Below, piece after piece: positions 23,782 to 31,202 of a DNA stretch of 38,306 nt; within the stretch, counting starts at the first letter, position 1; each line of letters starts with the position of its first letter. The translations under genes were made by a program, and so were the position numbers. The DNA comes from Phycisphaerae bacterium. GTDB lineage: Bacteria > Planctomycetota > Phycisphaerae > Phycisphaerales > SM1A02. The DNA lies in NCBI GenBank assembly GCA_002711415.1, contig PARI01000017.1, positions 1-38,306 on the forward strand, in the 5' to 3' direction. Under the pieces are notes generated by a model. The model worked only from the letters and a program-made list of their open reading frames with translations. It was not told the origin of the DNA and ran no database searches.

Positions 23782-25254
23782 TCAGGGTGTGCAGGTGGAT
23801 GCGGCCTGCTTGGCACACACCTTGTCCCATTCGGTCTCGCAGCAGAACGCATCGACCGCACAGATCTGCTCGCAGCAATCGGCATCGTTGCAGAACGGGG
23901 TGCCATTGGGCTTGCCGCACGCTCCGGATTCCGGATCGCCGCAGAACCCGTCACCCCCACCGCATGGATCACAGAGAGCGCCGGCATCACCGGCACAGAC
24001 GTTGTCCCACTCGTTGTCGCAGCAGAACGGATCCGCAGCACAGACCTGTTCGCAGCAGGTGGCGTCATCGCAGTAGGGGGTTCCGTTGGCTTGGCAGCAG
24101 TCGCCGGCTCCGGCTTCGCCGCAGCCATCATCACCACCACCACCGCCGCCGCCATTGTCATCACATTCTCCCCACGCGGCCAGGAGCACACCGATGTCCC
24201 CGCCGTCCACCTGGCCACTCCCGTCGATGTCACCGCAATCACCACCGTTCCAATTGGCCAGGAGAATGCCGAGATCGATCCCGTTGACGAGACCATCGAA
24301 GTTCAGATCGCCATCACAGAGTCCGCCACAGCCCTTGCCGCAGACGATGACCGTGCCACCGGCTGCCTGGATGAACGGGTAGGCCGCGGGCCAGATCTGT
24401 TCCATCGGGATCACGAATCCCGGGGCGCACTCGGGACCACAGCTGCAGACGGCGGAGACGCAGTGATCCTCCATGTTGAACACGGGGCTTCCGGATGCTC
24501 CACCCGCGGAGATGACGCTCACCGCGTTCTGCAGGGGTTGGCATGCAAGAACCCCCACCTCGGTGACGGTGCCTTGGTCATAGCCCTTGGGGCCACCGTA
24601 GGCATGGTGGATCTCGTAGATCTCCTGGCCCTGGACCTGGGGACTCGGATCGATGATCGCCTGGCCGTAGAGAGAGGCGACATCGCCATCGACACGAAGG
24701 ACCGCGAAGTCGATTGGACCGTCTTCACCACCGTTGATGACGATGAGCTCGGTCACATCGAAGGTCCTGCTCTTGATGAGATCACCGTCGGTGCAGGCAT
24801 CGCACTGCCAGTCGAATCGGACCTGGAGATTGTTGATGTTGCCGCCACCGGGAATGCAGTGTGCATTGGTCATGACCATGTCGGGAGCGGCCACGATCCA
24901 CGCGGTGCAGCTGGGGGTCCCGTTCTCCAGGAGCATCGCGACGGTCCGACCGTTGGCGAACTGGGGTGTCCCCTCGACACAGGCGATGTTCTCCTTTTCG
25001 CATGCCGGCTGGCACATTCCGGTGCAGACCGGGTTGCCCTGGGCGTCCTGGGCGCAGATCTCGTCCCACTCGTTGTCACAACAGAAGGGATCGCCTGCGC
25101 AGATGGCCTCGCAGCACTTGGCATCGTCACAGTACGGCGTGCCGTTGGGCTCCAGGCAGCTTCCGGTCGAGGGATCACCACAACCATCTCCTGCCATGGC
25201 CTGCAGCGACAGCGGAAACATCGCGAGAACAACCGCCAAAATCAACCGAGTCAT
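23782..25254 (-). CDS. Secreted trypsin-like serine protease with Cys-rich repeats and dockerin-like pair
   Basis: 490 residues. A signal peptide (1-21) is followed by a Cys-rich repeat (about 25-69). The trypsin-fold domain (about 85-300) has a catalytic triad: His132 in MTNAHC, Asp182 in PIDFAVLRV and Ser254 in GGASGSPVF. Two dockerin-like repeats follow (313-363, [20 protein letters not shown] and [20 protein letters not shown]), then a Gly linker and two more Cys-rich repeats (378-421 and 438-481). Each Cys repeat follows C-G-x(n)-NGTP-Y/F-C-x-DA-x-CCE-x-x-CA-x-D-x-FCC-x-x-EWD-x-x-CA. ATG 25254 has GGAGA upstream. Substrate unknown; the repeats suggest a disulfide-rich surface or matrix role. 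Confidence 0.88.
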   Translation of the reverse strand: MTRLILAVVLAMFPLSLQAMAGDGCGDPSTGSCLEPNGTPYCDDAKCCEAICAGDPFCCDNEWDEICAQDAQGNPVCTGMCQPACEKENIACVEGTPQFANGRTVAMLLENGTPSCTAWIVAAPDMVMTNAHCIPGGGNINNLQVRFDWQCDACTDGDLIKSRTFDVTELIVINGGEDGPIDFAVLRVDGDVASLYGQAIIDPSPQVQGQEIYEIHHAYGGPKGYDQGTVTEVGVLACQPLQNAVSVISAGGASGSPVFNMEDHCVSAVCSCGPECAPGFVIPMEQIWPAAYPFIQAAGGTVIVCGKGCGGLCDGDLNFDGLVNGIDLGILLANWNGGDCGDIDGSGQVDGGDIGVLLAAWGECDDNGGGGGGGDDGCGEAGAGDCCQANGTPYCDDATCCEQVCAADPFCCDNEWDNVCAGDAGALCDPCGGGDGFCGDPESGACGKPNGTPFCNDADCCEQICAVDAFCCETEWDKVCAKQAASTCTP

Positions 25255-25285
25255 GTCTTTCTCCACCCACGAATTCGTTCTCCAG

Positions 25286-25291
25286 AGTGTA
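25286..25291 (-). promoter_or_regulatory. Candidate promoter of the protease gene (-10 TACACT)
   Basis: Read on the - strand, TACACT lies 32 bases before the protease ATG in the 161-bp divergent gap shared with trpD. It is the same core as at 4085, 6635 and 9286. A -35 is not obvious. Confidence 0.45.
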
Positions 25292-25377
25292 GTTGATGAA
25301 CCCGGGTTTCCCACGGGAAACCAGCGGACGCGGCTCCCTTTTCATGGTGATGCGCGTTCTCCAAGCCGTGAAAGGGG

Positions 25378-25383
25378 TATGCT
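25378..25383 (+). promoter_or_regulatory. Candidate promoter of trpD (-10 TATGCT)
   Basis: TATGCT lies 33 bases before the trpD start, with GTTCTC (25356-25361) sixteen bases upstream as a weak -35. GAGGA (25406-25410) is the ribosome binding site. No leader-peptide attenuator with Trp codons is visible. Confidence 0.4.
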
Positions 25384-25415
25384 GCCGGTTGAATCACGGA
25401 CGTTCGAGGATCCCC

Positions 25416-26474
25416 ATGAACCAAGGACCTTCAGAATTCGCGAGGGAACAAAGCAGTGGTGATCTCACGCCGTTCATAGAGCCGCTGCTTGCCGGTCGTA
25501 CGCTGGACACCGGGCAGTCCAGGGACGCGTTCAGGGCGATCATGAGTGGCAATGCGACGGAGGCTGAAATGGGCGCCTTCCTCGCGCTGCTTGCAACGAG
25601 GGTGCCAACGGGTGACGAACTCACGGGCGCCGCCACGGTGATGCGGGAACACGTGGATGGTCTTTCGAGCTCGGTGGATCCATCGACGATCGTTGACACG
25701 GCTGGAACCGGTGGTGCCCCGAAGACGTTCAATGTCAGCACCGCATCGGCGATCGTCGCCGCGGGAGCTGGAGCGCGTGTCGCCAAGCATGGGAACAGGT
25801 CCCGGACCGGTCGTGGATCGGCCGAGGTTCTCCAGGAAATCGGCGTGAACGTGGATGCCGGACGTGACGTGCAGGCCCGCTGCCTCGAGCAGGTGGGCGT
25901 GTGTTTCTGTTTCGCGATCCATCACCATCCGGCGGCCCGGCACGCGATGCCGGTCCGCAAGGCGCTGGGCGTGCCGACCGTCTTCAACCTGCTCGGTCCG
26001 TTGACCAACCCCGCCGGTGCGGGTCGACAGGTCATGGGGGTCTACGCAGACCGGTTCGTCCTCCCAGTCGCCGAGGCGCTGAACCAGCTGGGTACGATCG
26101 ACTCGATCGTGATGCACAGCGAGGACGGGTACGACGAGTTCTCGATCAACGCACCGGTGCATGTCGCGAGGATCAGCAATGGGTCGATCGAGGAGTACAC
26201 GCTCGACCCGGCTTCACTGGGGATCGAACCGGTTGATCCGGCTGATCTCTGCGCGTCGGATCTCCAGGATGCGGCGAGGATCGTCCGATCGGTGCTGGAT
26301 GGTTCGGATCGTGGACCGGCCAGGGACATGACACTGCTCTCGACGGCAGCGGCACTGGTCGTATCGGGCATCTCCGACGATTTCGAGTCCGGGATCAGCG
26401 CATCGGCCGACTCGATCGATTCGGGCAGGGCGATGTCGACACTCCAGGCGCTGATCGAGGTGTCCGGTTCATGA
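25416..26474 (+). CDS. trpD: Anthranilate phosphoribosyltransferase
   Basis: A 352-residue enzyme joining anthranilate to PRPP in tryptophan synthesis. The PRPP-binding DTAGTGG (family GTGGD region), FNVSTASAIVAAGAGARVAK, the KHGNR motif, GSAEVLQEIGVNVD and FNLLGPLTNPAGAGRQVMG are all in place. The anthranilate-contact segment HHHPAARHAMPVRKALG is also typical. The start at 25416 is supported by GAGGA five bases upstream and by the family alignment; the open frame extends further upstream without homology. No other trp genes are nearby. Its stop overlaps the cutC ATG (ATGA). Confidence 0.94.
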   Translation: MNQGPSEFAREQSSGDLTPFIEPLLAGRTLDTGQSRDAFRAIMSGNATEAEMGAFLALLATRVPTGDELTGAATVMREHVDGLSSSVDPSTIVDTAGTGGAPKTFNVSTASAIVAAGAGARVAKHGNRSRTGRGSAEVLQEIGVNVDAGRDVQARCLEQVGVCFCFAIHHHPAARHAMPVRKALGVPTVFNLLGPLTNPAGAGRQVMGVYADRFVLPVAEALNQLGTIDSIVMHSEDGYDEFSINAPVHVARISNGSIEEYTLDPASLGIEPVDPADLCASDLQDAARIVRSVLDGSDRGPARDMTLLSTAAALVVSGISDDFESGISASADSIDSGRAMSTLQALIEVSGS

Positions 26475-27226
26475 ACACAACCTGTTCCCTGGAAGTCCCG
26501 GTGGACTCTCTCGACTCGATCGACGAGGTGATGCAGGTGGCGACTGGTGTCGAGATCTGCAGTGATCTCGCGGGCGAGGGGTGGACTCCCGGGCGTGAAC
26601 TGGTCGAGTCGATCGTGTCGGCCAGGGGGGATCGTCCGGTCGAGTTGGTATGCATGGTGCGACCGTTGATCCGGGGCGTGACCGATGGTCTTGATGCACG
26701 GCACTTCCAGGGTCCGTCTTCGGTGATCGATCGCTGCGTGGAAGCCATCGAGATGGCGGCCGCGTGCGGTGTCGATGGCGTGGGATTCGGACTGTTGAAC
26801 GAGGATGGCACGGTCGATGGCGATGGGTGTGGCATGCTGGTCGAACACGCATCGGGACTGGGTCTTTTCAGCGGGTTCCTGCGAATGTTCGACCTGGTTC
26901 CCTGTCGGACCACGGGCATCGAGATGCTCGGCGCCCTGGGATTCGATCGGGTGCTGACGGCTGGAGGGCATGGGTGGTCACTGGAATCGGCGAGCATCCA
27001 GGAACGGGTCGAAGTGCTTCGGGGGGATACCGAGGCAACCACGCGAGACGGGCATGAACATGGTCGGCCACCGGTCGACATCGTGGCTGGAGGGGGTGTA
27101 CGACCGTCGAATGCGGGCGATTTCCTGTCCGCGACGCCGAAACTGCATTCATCATGTCGCAAGGGTGGTGTGCTTGATCCTGGACTCCTCGATCAACTGG
27201 GTGATTGCGTCAGGGCACAAGGGTGA
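26471..27226 (+). CDS. cutC: CutC-family protein
   Basis: 251 residues with the CutC TIM-barrel pattern: N-terminal LEVPVDSLDSIDEV, then VEICSDLAGEGWTPG, VELVCMVRP, MAAACGVDGVGFGLLNEDGT, LGFDRVLTAGG and the closing VDIVAGGGVRPSNAG. The family was named for copper homeostasis in E. coli, but its biochemical role is disputed, so no reaction is assigned. The gene is more divergent than most CutC proteins: the usual HRAFD segment reads RMFDLVP. It overlaps trpD by four bases and is probably co-transcribed with it. Confidence 0.85.
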   Translation: MNTTCSLEVPVDSLDSIDEVMQVATGVEICSDLAGEGWTPGRELVESIVSARGDRPVELVCMVRPLIRGVTDGLDARHFQGPSSVIDRCVEAIEMAAACGVDGVGFGLLNEDGTVDGDGCGMLVEHASGLGLFSGFLRMFDLVPCRTTGIEMLGALGFDRVLTAGGHGWSLESASIQERVEVLRGDTEATTRDGHEHGRPPVDIVAGGGVRPSNAGDFLSATPKLHSSCRKGGVLDPGLLDQLGDCVRAQG

Positions 27227-27251
27227 CGATTGATGAATATTGCCATACAGT
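27223..27251 (+). promoter_or_regulatory. Candidate promoter of the aldolase gene
   Basis: GTGACG (27223-27228) and TACAGT (27246-27251) are 17 bases apart, a good -35/-10 spacing, in an AT-richer stretch starting at the cutC stop. The predicted leader is about 35 bases, with AGGAGA (27279-27284) before ATG 27293. Confidence 0.5.
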
Positions 27252-27292
27252 GAACGCTCTTATTGGGGTCCCGAAGACAGGAGACGCAATCA

Positions 27293-28183
27293 ATGTCGAA
27301 CCAGGACATGTTCAACAAGGCACGATCGGCACAGGGATTCATCGCGGCCCTCGACCAGAGTGGCGGCAGCACGCCGAAGGCGTTGAAGCTCTATGGAATC
27401 GATGAATCCGCCTATTCCAACGATGAACAGATGTTCGACCTGATGCACCAGATGAGAAGCCGGATCGTGACGAGCCCGAGCTTCGATGGAACCAGGATCA
27501 TGGGTGCGATCCTGTTCGAGATGACCATGGATCGACAGATCGAGGGAATCGACTCGGCCCGCTACCTCTGGGAGAACAAGAACGTCGTCCCCTTCCTCAA
27601 GGTGGACAAGGGACTCGCCGACGAGAGTGACGACGTCCAGGTCATGAAGCCGATCCCGAACCTGGCCGACCTGCTCGAACGGGCCAACCAAAAGAACATC
27701 TTCGGCACCAAGATGCGATCGGTCATCAAGAACGCCAACGAGAAGGGCGTGGCCGCGATCGTCGATCAGCAGTTCGAGGTCGCCCACCAGATCGTCGCCG
27801 CCGGGCTCGTTCCGATCATCGAACCGGAAGTGGACATCCACAGTGAATCCAAGGCCGAGGCCGAGCAGATGCTCCTGGACAACCTCATGTCGCACATCGG
27901 TCGACTCCAGGATGGTCAGAACATCATGCTCAAGCTTACCCTCCCCGAAAAGGACAACATGTACGCCGACTGCATCAACCACGACAACGTCGTTCGTGTA
28001 GTCGCGCTGTCGGGTGGGTACAGCCAGGACGAGGCCTGTGAGCGACTGGCCAGGAACCATGACATGATCGCCAGCTTCAGCAGGGCCTTGACCCAGGGAC
28101 TGTCGGCACAGCAGGATGATGATCAGTTCAACACGATGCTCGACGAGTCGATCCAGAAGATCTTCGACGCCTCGATCACCTGA
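27293..28183 (+). CDS. fda: Fructose-bisphosphate aldolase, class I
   Basis: A 296-residue Schiff-base aldolase interconverting fructose-1,6-bisphosphate with glyceraldehyde-3-phosphate and dihydroxyacetone phosphate. Family blocks are GFIAALDQSGGSTPKALKLY, YLWENKNVVPFLKVDKGL, IFGTKMRSVIK, VDQQFEVAHQIVAAGLVPII, MLKLTLPE and VRVVALSGGYSQDEACERLA. This is the bacterial class I type seen in staphylococci, metal-independent. ATG 27293 has AGGAGA nine bases upstream; the open frame extends to a TTG at 27263 without homology. It stands alone with its own promoter and converges on the - strand operon 12 bases away, with no terminator seen. Confidence 0.94.
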   Translation: MSNQDMFNKARSAQGFIAALDQSGGSTPKALKLYGIDESAYSNDEQMFDLMHQMRSRIVTSPSFDGTRIMGAILFEMTMDRQIEGIDSARYLWENKNVVPFLKVDKGLADESDDVQVMKPIPNLADLLERANQKNIFGTKMRSVIKNANEKGVAAIVDQQFEVAHQIVAAGLVPIIEPEVDIHSESKAEAEQMLLDNLMSHIGRLQDGQNIMLKLTLPEKDNMYADCINHDNVVRVVALSGGYSQDEACERLARNHDMIASFSRALTQGLSAQQDDDQFNTMLDESIQKIFDASIT

Positions 28184-28195
28184 ATCCGATCCTGA

Positions 28196-29353
28196 TCAGT
28201 CGCCCGGTGAAACAAGAACCATGTCGACCATGTGGATGGTGTCCCCCACCGGACCCCTTTGACCCTCGTCGATGATCACGTCGAAGGGTCCGGGGTCGAG
28301 CATGATGTCCACCTCGAATCCCGGGTTCGATCCGTCCAGGTGAAACCGGGCAAGCGACCCCCCGTCCTGCATGATCGAGACGTCCATGTCCGCCCAGCGA
28401 TGCATGGATACGGGGATGGTGAACCGGCCAAGAAGCCGCCCCCCGTCGGGGCCTGGGTCGAAGGTCACCGTGACGGGTCCGCGCAGCCGGATCGTCTTCA
28501 TGCCCAGTGGCGCGGCCTGGTGGAGTACCTCCGGCGCAACGACCTGGTACCGGGTCGAACGATCGCCGGGGTCCTTCGTCGTCATGGAGGCCTCGCACAA
28601 CGGTCGAAGCCGACTCGGATTCAACACGATCCCCGAGATCATCTCCTTGTTGATCACCAGGTTGCGTGGTTCCTCGTCGATCATGGAATCGACCAACACG
28701 ATCCGACCTTCATCATCGGTCCGGACCGAAGAACCGTCGATGATGCTCTGGTCGATCCCGAAGACCCTGGCACCACCGGGATCGGTCGGAACCGACAGCA
28801 ACGAGACCGATCCGATCCGATCCAGTGGAACCTTCACCTCGTCGGCCTGCTCGGTGGTGATGATGACCGGATCGGACAGTTCCGACACCAGTCCCTCGAT
28901 CCTGTCGCCATTGGCCAACTCCATCACGTCATTGGAACCGGGAGGCTCGGTCGGCCTGGTCGTGTCGATCAGGTTGATCGCGCTGATGTGATCGATCGAT
29001 GGTGTCATGATCCCGATCCAGTCGTGGTTCCAGTGGAACCGACCGGAGATGACCTGGGGTCGACCTGGAATCTCCTGGCCATTGACATGGAACAGCATGC
29101 CGTCGTGATCGAACCTGCCCATGCTGCCTGGTGTGTACATGGCGATGCATCGGTCCATGGGTACGCGGATCAGCTGGTCGCCCGATCCGAACGTGATCGC
29201 ATCGGTCGTGATCGAGTCGATCCGCTCATGGCGCTCGTGTCCCGATGGGGTCACCAGGATGATTCCGGGAGTGGATTCCTGTGCGACGGTCATGATCGAA
29301 ACATGAAGCGACAGGCCGAACAGGAACGGGATGATGGATGCTGACGTGATCAT
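28196..29353 (-). CDS. Exported beta-rich protein with NPCBM-like C-terminus
   Basis: 385 residues, last gene of the operon; its ATG overlaps the previous stop (ATGA, 29350-29353). A signal peptide (about 1-24) is followed by two short beta-barrel-like modules: IDSITTDAITFGSGDQLIRVPMD split by turns, and NGDRIEGLVSELSDPVIITT with EVKVPLDRIGSV. Planctomycete proteins often repeat this 'NGDRI-G-V..VPLDRI' pattern. The last 120 residues (GMKTIRLRGPVTVTFDPG; DVIIDEGQRGPVGDTIHMVD) resemble the NPCBM carbohydrate-binding module of GH98 enzymes. A carbohydrate- or wall-binding role is inference; I see no catalytic motif. Confidence 0.72.
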   Translation of the reverse strand: MITSASIIPFLFGLSLHVSIMTVAQESTPGIILVTPSGHERHERIDSITTDAITFGSGDQLIRVPMDRCIAMYTPGSMGRFDHDGMLFHVNGQEIPGRPQVISGRFHWNHDWIGIMTPSIDHISAINLIDTTRPTEPPGSNDVMELANGDRIEGLVSELSDPVIITTEQADEVKVPLDRIGSVSLLSVPTDPGGARVFGIDQSIIDGSSVRTDDEGRIVLVDSMIDEEPRNLVINKEMISGIVLNPSRLRPLCEASMTTKDPGDRSTRYQVVAPEVLHQAAPLGMKTIRLRGPVTVTFDPGPDGGRLLGRFTIPVSMHRWADMDVSIMQDGGSLARFHLDGSNPGFEVDIMLDPGPFDVIIDEGQRGPVGDTIHMVDMVLVSPGD

Positions 29354-30450
29354 TTCTGGAAGATCGGAAGATACCTCTTCGGGATCTGGAGGATGATCAG
29401 CGCCATGGAGGTCGAGTAGGCGTGCCCTGCCTGGTGGTTGACCCAGCCACCGTTGGATGACTGCCGCTGCACGAGTTCATCGCGGATGGCGGGCCACCAT
29501 GTCGCCCAGTGGGTTCCCCCGGCCAGGTACATCGCCTGGACCGCATAGTAGTGGCCATAGTAGTAGTGGGCCTCTCCCGCCCTCCCGCTTCCGGGCATCG
29601 CGTGCCTGTTGAGAAACTCAAGCCCACGCTTGATGGAGTCGTCCTCGTAGATACCGGCATAGAAGAGACTGGCTACACCGGCGGCGGTCCTCGGCCACGC
29701 GGATCCGCCGGCCTGCTTCATGTACTTGAAACCACCATCGCTGTTCTGGCACTCCTTGACATACTCGACCGCTCGATCGATCGTCTGCTTGGGAACCTTG
29801 ATCCCGGCGTTCCTGGCTGATCGAAGTCCCATGATCTGGCAGATGGTCACGGAGATGTCCGCATCGTACGGGACCGGGTTGTACCGCCATCCTCCCTCGT
29901 CGTTCTGGCTGTTGATGATCAGTTGAACGGCACGAACCAGGGCATCACGGACACGGGCGTCCTGGGGATTCATGCCGTAGATCTCTCCGAGAAACAGAGT
30001 GGCGAACCCATGTCCGTACATCGGACCGTGCGAGGTCTCAGCAGCCAGGAGCCCGGTCTCGGTGGCATGGGTGAGCACGAACTCCAGGGCCTTCTGCACG
30101 TTGTCTCCATACACGCCACGTCCCGGATTGTGTCCGTCGGACATGAACGCGAGAGCGCAGAGGGACGTGATACCGACGTGCTTGCCGTACTTGCCTCGAC
30201 CAAAGGATCCATCGACGTTCTGGAGCGAGGCGAGGAACTCCAGGCCCTTCCTGGTCGCCTCGATGGATCCGGGTGTCATCTCGCTGGCACTGGGGTTGTT
30301 CTGGGCGCTGCCGCCCTGTTCGGACTGTTCGGACCGGACCGCCCCGGCATCGTCGGATCCGGACTGCTCCTGCTGGTGACCCGATGCGTGTCCGGCAGCG
30401 CCGATCAGGAGCCAGGTCGCCGTGAGGAAGATCGCGGACTTGTTGAACAT
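29350..30450 (-). CDS. Exported alpha-toroid (squalene cyclase/prenyltransferase-repeat) protein
   Basis: 366 residues. A signal peptide (MFNKSAIFLTATWLLIGAAG) is followed by a low-complexity Ser/Gln/Glu linker. A (alpha/alpha)6-type domain then shows QW-like repeats: QNVDGSFGRG, QNDEGGWRYNP, QNSDGGFKYM and QSSNGGWVNH. Terpene cyclases and prenyltransferase beta subunits share this fold. However, the cyclase DxDD site reads DADIS, and the protein is exported, so a terpene cyclase activity is unlikely. A ligand-binding or structural role in the envelope is more likely. ATG 30450 has AAGGGG nine bases upstream; ATG 30468 (MKGYSS) is an alternative. Confidence 0.78.
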   Translation of the reverse strand: MFNKSAIFLTATWLLIGAAGHASGHQQEQSGSDDAGAVRSEQSEQGGSAQNNPSASEMTPGSIEATRKGLEFLASLQNVDGSFGRGKYGKHVGITSLCALAFMSDGHNPGRGVYGDNVQKALEFVLTHATETGLLAAETSHGPMYGHGFATLFLGEIYGMNPQDARVRDALVRAVQLIINSQNDEGGWRYNPVPYDADISVTICQIMGLRSARNAGIKVPKQTIDRAVEYVKECQNSDGGFKYMKQAGGSAWPRTAAGVASLFYAGIYEDDSIKRGLEFLNRHAMPGSGRAGEAHYYYGHYYAVQAMYLAGGTHWATWWPAIRDELVQRQSSNGGWVNHQAGHAYSTSMALIILQIPKRYLPIFQK

Positions 30451-30485
30451 CGATGAATACCCCTTCATCTCGGATCCGGATCGTG

Positions 30486-31202
30486 TCAGGAGGACGAATC
30501 TTCCGCCAGGCGACGATAGTACTCCTCGGTCATCTGCTGATACAGGCTGGAAATACGATCCTTGAGTCCCTGGTTGATGATCGATCTCACGCGGGAGGGA
30601 AGGTTCCCCCACTCCACCCTTGATTCATCGATGATCATCGGGATGGAATCCATCTCCTGGCCCGGTGGAGGTTCCGATGGGTTGCCCGGCTGCTGGCCAT
30701 TTCCCTGCTGGGTAGAATCCTGTTGACCCTGGTTTGGAGGAGATTGTTGTGATTGGCTGCGCTGGTCATCTTGTGGGGATTGTGACTGGCTGGACTGCTG
30801 GTTCTGTTGTCTCTGGGCGCTCTGGATGAGCACGTCGAGCCGATCGATCACCGACTGTTGGATCCGTTGGGTGCCGATCCCGGTGTCCGACGATTCAAGC
30901 AGGCGCCTGGCGACGATGTCCATGTCATTGATCGCCTCGACGAATGCATCCGCGGCCTTCGCACCCTCAAGTCCACTGTCCAATCGTCGCTGGTCCCGCT
31001 CGTCGGCGGTGTCTCCATCACCACCGTCGTTGTTTCCAGGATCAATCCCGAGAAGATCATCCAGGGTGGATGGAGGATCCTCGGTGGTTTCCTCCGTGAC
31101 CGGGGGTGGATCCTCCGGTGGAGTCTCTGGTGGTGAATCCTGCGCGTGAGCGGAGATGAAGACCACAAGAGACATGGGGATCAGTGTCAGGTGGTTGATC
31201 AT
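30486..31202 (-). CDS. Exported Pro/Gln-rich protein, function unknown
   Basis: 238 residues: signal peptide (about 1-21), acidic Pro/Glu/Thr-rich segment, a helical stretch (EGAKAADAFVEAINDMDIVA), a long Gln/Ser/Pro low-complexity region, and a C-terminal helical segment ending EEYYRRLAEDSSS. Its ATG overlaps the stop of the DUF4175-like gene (ATGA, 31199-31202). In position and composition it matches small hypothetical proteins found after DUF4175 genes in planctomycetes, as far as I recall. The two helices flanking the disordered part could bind the coiled-coil neighbour; that is speculation. Confidence 0.65.
   Translation of the reverse strand: MINHLTLIPMSLVVFISAHAQDSPPETPPEDPPPVTEETTEDPPSTLDDLLGIDPGNNDGGDGDTADERDQRRLDSGLEGAKAADAFVEAINDMDIVARRLLESSDTGIGTQRIQQSVIDRLDVLIQSAQRQQNQQSSQSQSPQDDQRSQSQQSPPNQGQQDSTQQGNGQQPGNPSEPPPGQEMDSIPMIIDESRVEWGNLPSRVRSIINQGLKDRISSLYQQMTEEYYRRLAEDSSS

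Noticed and set aside
23812-25182. Possible CRISPR-like or tandem DNA repeat array
   Set aside because: The repeats are protein-level domains of about 45 residues with diverged DNA and irregular spacing, not short identical repeats with spacers.
23704-25296. 530-residue + strand open frame with repeated Ala/Gly/Ile segments opposite the protease
   Set aside because: The apparent repeats mirror the Cys-rich repeats of the protease gene; the - strand has signal peptide, catalytic triad and dockerin-like loops.
29350-30450. Functional squalene-hopene cyclase or prenyltransferase
   Set aside because: Too short for squalene-hopene cyclase, exported, and the DxDD acid motif is not kept.
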